Part shown: piece by piece, positions 17,858-26,034 of the stretch | Numbering within the stretch: position 1 is the first letter of the stretch | Layout: every line of letters starts with the position of its first letter | Source: an uncultured Porphyromonadaceae bacterium | GTDB taxonomy: Bacteria; Bacteroidota; Bacteroidia; Bacteroidales; Muribaculaceae | Reading direction: 5' to 3' | Length of the DNA: 64,000 bases | Assembly: GCA_905202215.1 (NCBI GenBank) | Contig: CAJKRG010000001.1 | Location: 1 to 64,000 of the forward strand | Program-made: the position numbers and the translations under genes | The notes under the pieces: generated by a model | Databases searched by the model: none | Told to the model about the DNA's origin: nothing | Seen by the model: only the letters and a program-made list of their open reading frames with translations

Positions 17858-18304
17858 ATGGGTCGATCGGACAGATTTTCTTTGATTCATAGAGGGAAAG
17901 TGGTCTCTGTCGCATCCGGTAGCGTCTATGTAGAAGTCGAAGCAAACGGACTTTCATGCTCCGGCTGTTCGCTGGAAGCTTCGTGCGGGCACGATAGTAA
18001 AAACGGAAAATCCGATTCCATGGTGTTAAACGCACGTATTCCGTCGGGAGACACTTTGCCGACGATCGGGGAGGCGGTCTCTGTCGGGCTCCCTAAAGGA
18101 AATTCGTTTATGGCGACATTGATAATGCTTGCCATACCGTTGGCCATATTCCTGGCTATAGCTGTAGGAGGCACACTCAATGGATTGTCCGACGGTATTG
18201 TGGCTTTTTCCGCTCTTGGCGGAGCCGCATTTAGTTATTTGGTCATTTATCTGATATATAGAAGGCGACGTTCGCCCTGGATATTGATTTCTGGCAAAAT
18301 ATGA
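17858..18304 (+). CDS. rseC: RseC/MucC family membrane protein ahead of rnf
   Basis: 148 aa with an N-terminal Cys-rich segment (CSGCSLEASCG, about 34-44) and two transmembrane helices (about 86-105 and 112-133), the architecture of RseC (SoxR-reducing system / sigma-E regulator family). In Bacteroidota this gene usually stands directly before rnfB, as here, where the stop overlaps the rnfB ATG by 4 bp. It probably assists assembly or redox coupling of the Rnf complex rather than sigma-E control; no sigma-E genes are nearby. Confidence 0.85.
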   Translation: MGRSDRFSLIHRGKVVSVASGSVYVEVEANGLSCSGCSLEASCGHDSKNGKSDSMVLNARIPSGDTLPTIGEAVSVGLPKGNSFMATLIMLAIPLAIFLAIAVGGTLNGLSDGIVAFSALGGAAFSYLVIYLIYRRRRSPWILISGKI

Positions 18305-19149
18305 GTGCTGAACATATAATTGTATATACATTATTACTCATGGGATTTCTGGGATTTGCCGGAGCAATAATATTGTATCTGACGGCCAAGAAATTCAGAG
18401 TCGATGAAGATCCACGTATCGATCAGATCGAAAGTCTGTTGCCGGGTGCAAATTGCGGTGCATGCGGATGCAGGGGATGTCGCGATTTCGCCTGTGAGTG
18501 TGTGAAACGCGGTAGTCTTGATGGCCTCAACTGTCCTGGGGCAGGCAACGAATCCATGCGGAATATCGCCAGTCTGCTTGGAGTTGACGTATCCCGATCA
18601 GTAAGAAATGTCGCGGTTTTGAAATGCAACGGTTCATGTTCGGCGAGGACTGTCATATATGAATATGACGGCGCACGCTCATGTGCTGTCATGGATTCTG
18701 TCGGATGTGGTACGCGTGGATGCGCTTATGGCTGTCTCGGATGTGGCGACTGTGTGTCGGTATGTCGTTTCGGAGCGTTGCGGATCGATGAGAATACAGG
18801 ATTGCCGGTGATCGATGAAAAAGTATGCACAGGGTGCGGAGTTTGTGTTGGCGAATGTCCGCGTCATCTTATCGAATTGCGTCCGGAAGGGCGGCGGGGC
18901 CGACGTGTCTGGGTGGCTTGTTCAAACCGTGAAAAAGGCGCGGTTGCCCGTAAAATATGCACTGCGGCATGCATCGGGTGTGGCAAGTGTCTCCGTACCT
19001 GTCCTTTCGGAGCTATTGATGTAAGCGACAATCTGGCATATATCAATCCTGATCTGTGTAAGGCCTGCGGCAAATGTCTTACTGTCTGTCAGACAGGTGC
19101 TATATTGGCTACTTTCGAGAATATTACAAAAGATAAAACCACGGAATGA
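18301..19149 (+). CDS. rnfB: Rnf electron transport complex subunit B
   Basis: 282 aa ferredoxin-like subunit. A transmembrane helix (6-29) is followed by an Fe-S domain (Cys52, 55, 60, 65 and 78 region) and four CxxCxxC-type motifs with Cys near 141-155, 176-186, 224-234 and 253-263. This is more clusters than in the gammaproteobacterial RsxB, and nearer to the anaerobe type. RnfB takes electrons from reduced ferredoxin on the cytoplasmic side and passes them into the complex. Start overlaps rseC and end overlaps rnfC, each by ATGA. Confidence 0.97.
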   Translation: MSAEHIIVYTLLLMGFLGFAGAIILYLTAKKFRVDEDPRIDQIESLLPGANCGACGCRGCRDFACECVKRGSLDGLNCPGAGNESMRNIASLLGVDVSRSVRNVAVLKCNGSCSARTVIYEYDGARSCAVMDSVGCGTRGCAYGCLGCGDCVSVCRFGALRIDENTGLPVIDEKVCTGCGVCVGECPRHLIELRPEGRRGRRVWVACSNREKGAVARKICTAACIGCGKCLRTCPFGAIDVSDNLAYINPDLCKACGKCLTVCQTGAILATFENITKDKTTE

Positions 19150-20471
19150 AAAGTTCTTTCAAAACGGGAGGCATTCATCCTGCTCCAAATAAGACCGCAT
19201 CGAGGAAAATTGAACTCTTTCCTCTGCCAATGCGTGTGTGTATGCCTCTGGTCCAGCATATCGGTGCACCGGCTAAGGCCGTAGTGGTCAGGGGTGACAG
19301 AGTAAGCCGGGGCCAGATTATAGCCGAGAATTCCGGTTTTGTCTCGGCAGAAATTCACGCGCCCATTTCAGGCACAGTCACGGGAATAGAAGATATTGTC
19401 ATGCCATGGGGAAAACCGACGAAAGCAATAATCATCTCCGCATCTGAGGAAGAACATTATGCCGATACGTCCCATCGCGAGAGATATTGGCACGATATGA
19501 TTCCCGGTTTCTGTGACCGCACTTTGTCGGAGCGCCTTTCAGCAGAAGATATCAGGGCCAAAATTCTTAATGCTGGCATAGTGGGGTTAGGCGGCGCTAC
19601 ATTTCCTTCGCATGTCAAGTTATCGGTAAAACCTGAACAAAGGCCTGAAATATTGATAATAAATGCGTGCGAATGTGAGCCTTATCTTATGTGCGATGAC
19701 GCTCTGATGTGTACTTATCCGGCGCGGATCGCAGAAGGTGTCGAGCTGATGATGAAGGCTGCCGGTATAGCTCATGCGGTAGTCGCAATGGAAGACAACA
19801 AGCCGGAGGCTGGCTCAGCAATGCGTCAGGCTTTGCAAGACCGCAATGACATCAGTCTTAAAATACTGAAAACGAAATATCCGCAAGGTGGCGAGAAGCA
19901 GCTTGTAGAGGCTGTGACCGGACGGCGAATCGGCTCGGGGCAATTGCCTTTGTCGGTTGGAGCGGTCGTGAACAATGTGGCTACGGCTTTCGCCGTATGG
20001 CAGGCTGTCGCCACGGGACAACCCCTTATAGAGCGTGTTATTGCCGTTTCCGGCGATATCCCCTTGTCTCAGCGTAAGAATTATATCGTAGCTATCGGTA
20101 CGCCGTTGTCAGAGTTGCCTTTTACAATGAATCAGGAAGCAGTCGCAATTGTCGGCGGACCTATGATGGGACGCTCGGCAGTGCGTTTGGATGCTCCTGT
20201 TACTAAAGGGACTTCAGGTCTTACCGTGCTCAGTCGTAATTCGAGGCGTTCACCGGTTGCCTGCATACGTTGCGGCGCCTGTGTTGATGCTTGTCCTATG
20301 GGTCTCGAACCATATCTCTTGTCTACTTACGGTCGGTTGAGAATGTGGAGTGAGGCTCGCGAGGCCGCAGTCCTCGATTGTCTCGAATGTGGTGCGTGCA
20401 GTTATTCATGTCCCTCGTCCCGTCCGATTCTGGATTATATAAAAGTCGCTAAACAAAGAGCTAAACTATGA
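19146..20471 (+). CDS. rnfC: Rnf electron transport complex subunit C
   Basis: 441 aa soluble peripheral subunit. It has an N-terminal barrel-sandwich region (VQHIGAPAKAVV), an NADH/FMN-binding Nqo1-like domain with GLGGATFPSHVKL and NACECEPYLMCDD, a SLBB region, and two C-terminal [4Fe-4S] motifs (CIRCGACVDACP and CLECGACSYSCP). It is the NAD+-reducing end of the complex. The length fits the family, and both ends overlap neighbours by 4 bp. Confidence 0.97.
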   Translation: MKSSFKTGGIHPAPNKTASRKIELFPLPMRVCMPLVQHIGAPAKAVVVRGDRVSRGQIIAENSGFVSAEIHAPISGTVTGIEDIVMPWGKPTKAIIISASEEEHYADTSHRERYWHDMIPGFCDRTLSERLSAEDIRAKILNAGIVGLGGATFPSHVKLSVKPEQRPEILIINACECEPYLMCDDALMCTYPARIAEGVELMMKAAGIAHAVVAMEDNKPEAGSAMRQALQDRNDISLKILKTKYPQGGEKQLVEAVTGRRIGSGQLPLSVGAVVNNVATAFAVWQAVATGQPLIERVIAVSGDIPLSQRKNYIVAIGTPLSELPFTMNQEAVAIVGGPMMGRSAVRLDAPVTKGTSGLTVLSRNSRRSPVACIRCGACVDACPMGLEPYLLSTYGRLRMWSEAREAAVLDCLECGACSYSCPSSRPILDYIKVAKQRAKL

Positions 20472-21430
20472 CAGAGAAACTGATTTTTTCAAGTTCGCCC
20501 CATATTCACACATCGCGTACGGTGCGCGGCTCCATGCTCCATGTCATCGTGGCATTGTTGCCGGCGATCTTTTGCTCGCTTTATTTTTTCGGCTTTCCGG
20601 CATTTACGGTATTATGTGTGTCGGGTGTGGTATGTACTTTTACCGAATGGTTCATAACTCGATACATGCTTCGTCGTCCGTCGACGGTGGGAGATTTCTC
20701 AGCCGTACTCACCGGTATTCTGCTTGCGTTGAATCTGCCTGCCAATCTTCCGCTGTGGATGGTTGCGGCCGGAAGTGTCGTGGCTGTCGGAATAGGCAAG
20801 ATGGCCTTCGGAGGTCTCGGCTGCAACATATTCAACCCGGCGTTGGTCGGGCGCGTCTTTCTGCTTATCTCTTTTCCTGTCGCCATGACATGCTGGCCAT
20901 TGCCGGATGCAGGATTCGGCGATGCTGACGGGGCTACGGGCGCAACAGTTCTGTCGCTTGTGAAACTCGGCCAGCTTAATCCTTCCCTGTTGCCGGAGAG
21001 CGATATGATGTGGGGCGCTATTGGCGGATCGATGGGCGAGGTGAGCGGGGTGGCCCTGCTTGCAGGATTCGTCTATCTCCTTGTTGTCAGAATCATAAAG
21101 TGGCAGATTCCTGTTGCCGTTGTTGTGGGTCTGGCGATAGTCGATATTTTTGCCGGTTATCCGGTGCTTTATGATATTTTTTCCGGAGGCTTGCTTCTTG
21201 GTGCAATATTTATGGCTACGGATTATGTAACTTCGCCTATGACGCGCCGCGGTATGCTCGTATATGGATTATTCATTGGAATAATTACTGCCGTCATTCG
21301 CCGCTGGGGCGCATATCCCGAAGGTATGTCGTTCGCCATACTTATAATGAACGGATTCACGCCACTGATAAACCGATATATAAAACCGAGGCGCTTTTCG
21401 CCTGCAAAGAAAAAGGAGGTGCTGGCATGA
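20468..21430 (+). CDS. rnfD: Rnf electron transport complex subunit D
   Basis: 320 aa integral membrane subunit with about nine or ten hydrophobic helices. The motif GATGATVL (Thr160) matches the site of covalent FMN attachment through a phosphoester bond in RnfD/NqrB. It moves electrons within the membrane and is part of the sodium- or proton-translocating core. It overlaps rnfC and rnfG by ATGA. Confidence 0.96.
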   Translation: MTEKLIFSSSPHIHTSRTVRGSMLHVIVALLPAIFCSLYFFGFPAFTVLCVSGVVCTFTEWFITRYMLRRPSTVGDFSAVLTGILLALNLPANLPLWMVAAGSVVAVGIGKMAFGGLGCNIFNPALVGRVFLLISFPVAMTCWPLPDAGFGDADGATGATVLSLVKLGQLNPSLLPESDMMWGAIGGSMGEVSGVALLAGFVYLLVVRIIKWQIPVAVVVGLAIVDIFAGYPVLYDIFSGGLLLGAIFMATDYVTSPMTRRGMLVYGLFIGIITAVIRRWGAYPEGMSFAILIMNGFTPLINRYIKPRRFSPAKKKEVLA

Positions 21431-21984
21431 AATCGACACTTCTAACCATGACCGCCAGTCTGTGCGGACTCTCGCTTGTGGTCGGAGCAGCATTGGCCGG
21501 AGTCAATATTCTGACAGAAAAGCCGATAGCAGAGGCTCAGGCGGCCGCACGACGCCAGGCTATAGCCGAGGTTTTGCCGCAGTTTGACAATAATCCTGCC
21601 GAGGAAGCATTCGAGCAGGACGGCCTGACTCTTTTTCCCGCTAAAATGGCTGGTTCGGAAGTAGGCATGGCGGTGGAGACATATAGCGACAATGGCTTCT
21701 CAGGACGTTTTACTATTCTGGCCGGATTTGATACCTGTGGTAGGCTGACTGGTTACCGTGTGCTGAGTCATGCCGAGACTCCCGGACTTGGCGCCCGCAT
21801 GGACGAATGGTTTTCTGAGAAAGGTACTGCCCACGATGTCATCGGTCATAGTCAGCCTTTCGGCGTTCGTGCTGATGGCGGAGATATCGATGCAATAACC
21901 GGAGCGACAATTACTTCGCGGGCATTTATGGAGGCTCTGAACAAGGCCGCTGAAGCCTGCGCAAATTCCATGACTGACAGATGA
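21427..21984 (+). CDS. rnfG: Rnf electron transport complex subunit G
   Basis: 185 aa. One N-terminal transmembrane helix (about 5-27) anchors a periplasmic FMN-binding domain. The flavinylation motif is DAITGAT, with Thr161 the expected FMN-linked residue; ETPGLGA (117-123) is the conserved substrate-side loop. It overlaps rnfD and rnfE by 4 bp. No ApbE flavin transferase, which would be needed to attach the FMN, was seen in this window. Confidence 0.96.
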   Translation: MKSTLLTMTASLCGLSLVVGAALAGVNILTEKPIAEAQAAARRQAIAEVLPQFDNNPAEEAFEQDGLTLFPAKMAGSEVGMAVETYSDNGFSGRFTILAGFDTCGRLTGYRVLSHAETPGLGARMDEWFSEKGTAHDVIGHSQPFGVRADGGDIDAITGATITSRAFMEALNKAAEACANSMTDR

Positions 21985-22568
21985 ATGCTCTAAGAATAAT
22001 TTTCGACGGGATCATAAAGCGAAACCCGACTTTCGTGCTGATACTCGGTATGTGTCCGACTCTCGGCACAACATCTTCGGCCCTGACCGGCATGTCGATG
22101 GGTCTTGCGACACTTTTTGTACTCATGTGTTCCAATATGGCGGTTGCAGCAATCAAAAATATAGTGCCGGACAAAGTCCGTATTCCGGTCTACATCGTTG
22201 TCATAGCATCTTTTGTTACGATCTTACAGATGCTTATGCAGGCCTATGTCCCGGCATTGTATTCGAGTCTCGGTATCTTCATTCCTCTGATTGTGGTGAA
22301 CTGTATTCTTCTTGGCCGGGCCGAGGCATTCGCATCGAAAAACACCGTATTTGCCTCTCTTTGCGACGGCCTCGGGGTCGGAGTCGGCTTTACACTTGCC
22401 CTGACGATTCTGGGTGCTGTGCGCGAGTTGCTTGGCACGGGTGCTGTGTTTGGCATGCAAGTCTACAATGCCGATTTCGGCGCTCTTCTTTTCGTGCTGG
22501 CTCCCGGAGCTTTTATTGTATTGGGTTTATTGATAGCACTCTTTAATCGTCTGTACAGTCATGATTGA
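21981..22568 (+). CDS. rnfE: Rnf electron transport complex subunit E
   Basis: 195 aa, six transmembrane helices, homologous to RnfA in inverted topology. The conserved cysteines Cys25 (GMCPTLG) and Cys108 (VVNCILLG) are expected to bind, with those of RnfA, an intramembrane [2Fe-2S] cluster. The start overlaps rnfG by 4 bp and the end overlaps rnfA by 8 bp. Confidence 0.96.
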   Translation: MNALRIIFDGIIKRNPTFVLILGMCPTLGTTSSALTGMSMGLATLFVLMCSNMAVAAIKNIVPDKVRIPVYIVVIASFVTILQMLMQAYVPALYSSLGIFIPLIVVNCILLGRAEAFASKNTVFASLCDGLGVGVGFTLALTILGAVRELLGTGAVFGMQVYNADFGALLFVLAPGAFIVLGLLIALFNRLYSHD

Positions 22569-23142
22569 ATATATTGCAGTCATATTTTCTGCTATTCTGG
22601 TCAATAACATAGTTTTTTCCCAATTTTTGGGAATCTGTCCGTTTATCGGAGTCTCAAAAAATCTTGAATCCGCCTTTGGTATGGGAATGGCCGTGACTTT
22701 TGTCATGGCTGTCGCTACGGCCGTTACGTGGCTGCTTCAGCACTACGTTCTGGAACCATTCGGGCTGGTATATGTACAGACAATCAGTTTTATACTTGTC
22801 ATAGCTGTTCTGGTGCAGATGCTCGAGATCATTATGAAGAAAGTATCCCCTTCTTTATATGCCGCGCTTGGAGTGTTTTTACCTCTGATCACTACCAATT
22901 GTGCGGTTCTTGGCGTCGCCATCATTGTGGCTCAGAAAAACTTTGGATTTCTATATTCGGTGGTATATGCTGTTGCGACCGCTGTCGGTTTTGCACTCGC
23001 ACTGACGATATTTGCCGGTATACGTACGCAACTGGCATTGTCCGATGTACCCCGTTCGATGCGAGGCGTACCTATTGCACTGATAGTGGCGGGAATCCTC
23101 GCAATGGCATTTATGGGATTTTCGGGTATTAAAATCTCATGA
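22561..23142 (+). CDS. rnfA: Rnf electron transport complex subunit A
   Basis: 193 aa, six transmembrane helices. Cys26 (GICPFIG) and Cys114 (TTNCAVLG) pair with those of RnfE to bind the intramembrane iron-sulfur cluster. It completes the BCDGEA order. The Rnf complex oxidises ferredoxin with NAD+ and pumps sodium ions or protons. A 41-bp gap leads to the OmpA-family gene with no terminator seen, so transcription probably continues. Confidence 0.97.
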   Translation: MIEYIAVIFSAILVNNIVFSQFLGICPFIGVSKNLESAFGMGMAVTFVMAVATAVTWLLQHYVLEPFGLVYVQTISFILVIAVLVQMLEIIMKKVSPSLYAALGVFLPLITTNCAVLGVAIIVAQKNFGFLYSVVYAVATAVGFALALTIFAGIRTQLALSDVPRSMRGVPIALIVAGILAMAFMGFSGIKIS

Positions 23143-23183
23143 CTTTGCTGCAATAAAGCGTCGGTGCTTCCGTTTTTTCTAAT

Positions 23184-25157
23184 ATGGATTCATTCAAGAA
23201 AATTCTTTTGGCGGCAGCCGGATTCACGGCTCTCTTCCTGAGTTCCTGCGGCGGCGCGAAACTCAGTACTGCGAATGAGCAGATGGAGCGTGGGGAGTAT
23301 TTCGACGCATCCAAGACCTACCGCAAGATATATAATAAGCTTACAAAACGCGAAGAACGTGCTCTGAGGGGCGAAGTCGCATATAAGATGGCTGAGTGTC
23401 ATCAGCGTCTCAACCAGTATGCGCGTGCGGCTGCCGCATATCAGAATGCGATCCGCTATGGTTATGGCGATTCGACGCTCTATCTGTCGCTCGCACGGAT
23501 GCAGCATGCTCAGGGACAATATGCTCAGGCTGTGAAGAATTACAGCGAATATCTCGCATGGAAGCCGGGCGACGTGCTGGCACAGAACGGTCTCATTGGC
23601 GCTCGTATGGGACAGGAAAAGAAAGGCACCACGCGATATGTGGTTAAAAACGCCAAGCTTTTCAACAGTCGCCGGGCTGACTATTCGCCTATGTATCTTG
23701 ACCGTTCGCTCGATCAGCTGTATTTTACTTCCACCACTGAAAAATCTACCGGTACGCACAAGAGCGAGATCACCGGCATGAAAAAGGGAGACATATGGTT
23801 TGCCACGAAAAATGAGCGTGGCGAATGGAAGCGTCCCGAACCCGTGGAAGGCGAACTCAATACGGAGTTCGACGAAGGTACTCCCGCATTCACTCCCGAC
23901 GGTTCTACGATGTATCTCAGTCGTGCACGCAGGGAACCGAACGCAAATACAGGAGTGGAGATATACACATCGCAGCGTTCCGATGCCAAATGGAGTGCGC
24001 CCGTTAAGTTTGAGATCACTGCCGATACTCTTTCTAACTACGCACATCCGGCGGTGTCACCCGACGGTCAGTGGCTTTATTTCAGCAGTGATATGCCGGG
24101 AGGATCGGGGGGACGCGATATATGGCGTATAAATCTAAAGGAACGGGCCGGATCGCTCGAAAATCTCGGCGAATGGATCAATACTCCCGGCGACGAGATG
24201 TTCCCGACATTTCGCAGCGATTCCGTATTCTACTTCTCTTCCAACGGTCATCCCGGTTATGGCGGCCTTGATATTTTCCGAGCCGAACAGACTCGCTCCG
24301 GTGGCTGGAAAGTGACGAACATGGGTACGCCGGTCAACTCGGCCTCCGATGATTTCGGTATGACCTTCGGTGAGGGAGAGAGCGGTTTCTTTACATCTAA
24401 TCGCGGTGATAACCGCGGTTATGATCATCTGTTTTCTTTTGAATTACCCGATCTGAAGATCCTTATAAGCGGCTGGGTGTTCGACCGCGATGAGGAGCCT
24501 GTACCTAATGCCGTTATACGCATTGTCGGCAACGACGGTTCCAATCAGAAACAATTGGCACGTGCCGACGGCTCGTTTTCTTTTCCGCTTGATCGCGGCG
24601 TAAGCTATGTGATGATGGCCGGTGCCAAAGGATATCTTAACGCCAAACAGGAATTCACAAGCGATATTGCCGAAGAAGATGCCGAATATGGTGTCGATTT
24701 TATTCTTGCGTCCATTACAAAGCCTGTCGTGATAGACAATATATTCTATGATTTCGACAAAGCGAGTTTACGTCCTGAATCCAAGGAAGCTCTCGATGAG
24801 ATGGCTCAGGTGCTTCGCGATAATCCCAACGTAACTATCGAGATGGCCTCGCATACTGACCGTAAAGGAAGCGATGAATATAATATAAAACTTTCGTCGC
24901 GGCGTGCCCAATCGGTCATCGACTATCTGATATCGGTAGGTATTGCGCCCGAGCGCTTGCAGAGCCAGGGTTACGGCGAGTCTCGTCCGAAGACTATTAC
25001 AAAAAAGCTTGCACGCGAGTATCCGCAATTCCAGGAAGGCCAGACGCTGACAGAGGAGTTTATTCTCTCTCTTCCTGAAGCCGATCAGGAAATTGCAGAC
25101 CAGATAAACCGCCGCACCGAATTTCAGGTGCTCTCCATAGACTATCAGATGTTCTGA
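23184..25157 (+). CDS. PorE-like TPR / beta-propeller / OmpA lipoprotein
   Basis: 657 aa lipoprotein (lipobox LSSC, Cys22). Domains in order: TPR repeats (about 28-140), a PD40/WD40-like beta-propeller (about 150-425, with repeated DGQWLYFSS-type blades), a carboxypeptidase-regulatory-like domain (about 428-510) and an OmpA C-terminal peptidoglycan-binding domain (515-657, FYDFDKASL then SHTDRKG). This order is that of PorE, a type IX secretion component that ties the system to peptidoglycan; other Bacteroidota use the same layout for general envelope proteins. No other T9SS gene is visible in the window, so the T9SS role is unproven. Confidence 0.85.
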   Translation: MDSFKKILLAAAGFTALFLSSCGGAKLSTANEQMERGEYFDASKTYRKIYNKLTKREERALRGEVAYKMAECHQRLNQYARAAAAYQNAIRYGYGDSTLYLSLARMQHAQGQYAQAVKNYSEYLAWKPGDVLAQNGLIGARMGQEKKGTTRYVVKNAKLFNSRRADYSPMYLDRSLDQLYFTSTTEKSTGTHKSEITGMKKGDIWFATKNERGEWKRPEPVEGELNTEFDEGTPAFTPDGSTMYLSRARREPNANTGVEIYTSQRSDAKWSAPVKFEITADTLSNYAHPAVSPDGQWLYFSSDMPGGSGGRDIWRINLKERAGSLENLGEWINTPGDEMFPTFRSDSVFYFSSNGHPGYGGLDIFRAEQTRSGGWKVTNMGTPVNSASDDFGMTFGEGESGFFTSNRGDNRGYDHLFSFELPDLKILISGWVFDRDEEPVPNAVIRIVGNDGSNQKQLARADGSFSFPLDRGVSYVMMAGAKGYLNAKQEFTSDIAEEDAEYGVDFILASITKPVVIDNIFYDFDKASLRPESKEALDEMAQVLRDNPNVTIEMASHTDRKGSDEYNIKLSSRRAQSVIDYLISVGIAPERLQSQGYGESRPKTITKKLAREYPQFQEGQTLTEEFILSLPEADQEIADQINRRTEFQVLSIDYQMF

Positions 25158-25158
25158 T

Positions 25159-26034
25159 ATGATGAAATTTAGAACGGAACTACGATTCGAATCGAGCGAT
25201 TGGAAAATTGCTGCTGATGATAAATTACTTTTCATCGGCTCCTGTTTCTCGGATGAGATCGGAGGTTGTCTGGCACAGCGTGGATTCGATATATCAGTCA
25301 ATCCATTCGGCCCTCTTTATAATCCTCTCTCTATTCTAAATTGTATAAAACGTGCTCTTGAAAGACGGCTATATGACGGAACTGACCTTGTCGAAGGACC
25401 GCGGGGATACCATTGTCTCGACTATGCAACCCGTTTTAGTGGCGCGAATGCCGGTATTATTCTCGATGATATAAACCGCCGGCTCGAGGATTTGGCGCAA
25501 CGGATCTGTGACGGTGCTGTTGTATTTGTTACTCTCGGCACATCCTATATATATGAATTGGCCGACAGCGGTCGTATTGTTGGAAATTGTCATAAATTTC
25601 CTGCATCATGTTTCAGACGGCGCCGTATTGATGTTGTCGAGGCTTCTGACGCATTGAAGAGCCTGACTCATCTTTTGAAAGATAATGGTGCACGCAAGGT
25701 TGTTTTTACGATAAGCCCCATACGCCATCTTGCCGACGGATTTCATGAGAATACTCTCAGCAAAGCCACTCTTCATCTTGCCGTGGACCATGTGTGCGCC
25801 GCCGAACCGGATATCGTAGGCTATTTCCCGTCATACGAGATCGTAATGGATGATTTACGCGACTATCGTGCCTATGCCGACGATCTTGTTCATGTGTCCA
25901 CTCAGGGTGTGGCCTATATTTATGAAAAATTCGAAGAATATTTCTTCACTGCCGCTACCCGCAATGCAGTTGCACTGGCACGAAAGAAATTCCTGGCTTC
26001 ACAGCACAGGCAAATTTTAGAGAAAAATGATTGA
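25159..26034 (+). CDS. GSCFA domain protein
   Basis: 291 aa. The family motif GSCFSDEIG lies at residues 27-35, with the conserved NPFGPLYNP block after it; this is the GSCFA family, related to SGNH-type hydrolases, in which the motif Ser is the likely nucleophile. Substrate unknown; an acyl or acetyl esterase acting on cell-wall or surface glycans has been suggested by fold. It starts 1 bp after the preceding stop and overlaps murF-alr by 8 bp. The link to peptidoglycan precursor genes fits an envelope role, but this is inference. Confidence 0.85.
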   Translation: MMKFRTELRFESSDWKIAADDKLLFIGSCFSDEIGGCLAQRGFDISVNPFGPLYNPLSILNCIKRALERRLYDGTDLVEGPRGYHCLDYATRFSGANAGIILDDINRRLEDLAQRICDGAVVFVTLGTSYIYELADSGRIVGNCHKFPASCFRRRRIDVVEASDALKSLTHLLKDNGARKVVFTISPIRHLADGFHENTLSKATLHLAVDHVCAAEPDIVGYFPSYEIVMDDLRDYRAYADDLVHVSTQGVAYIYEKFEEYFFTAATRNAVALARKKFLASQHRQILEKND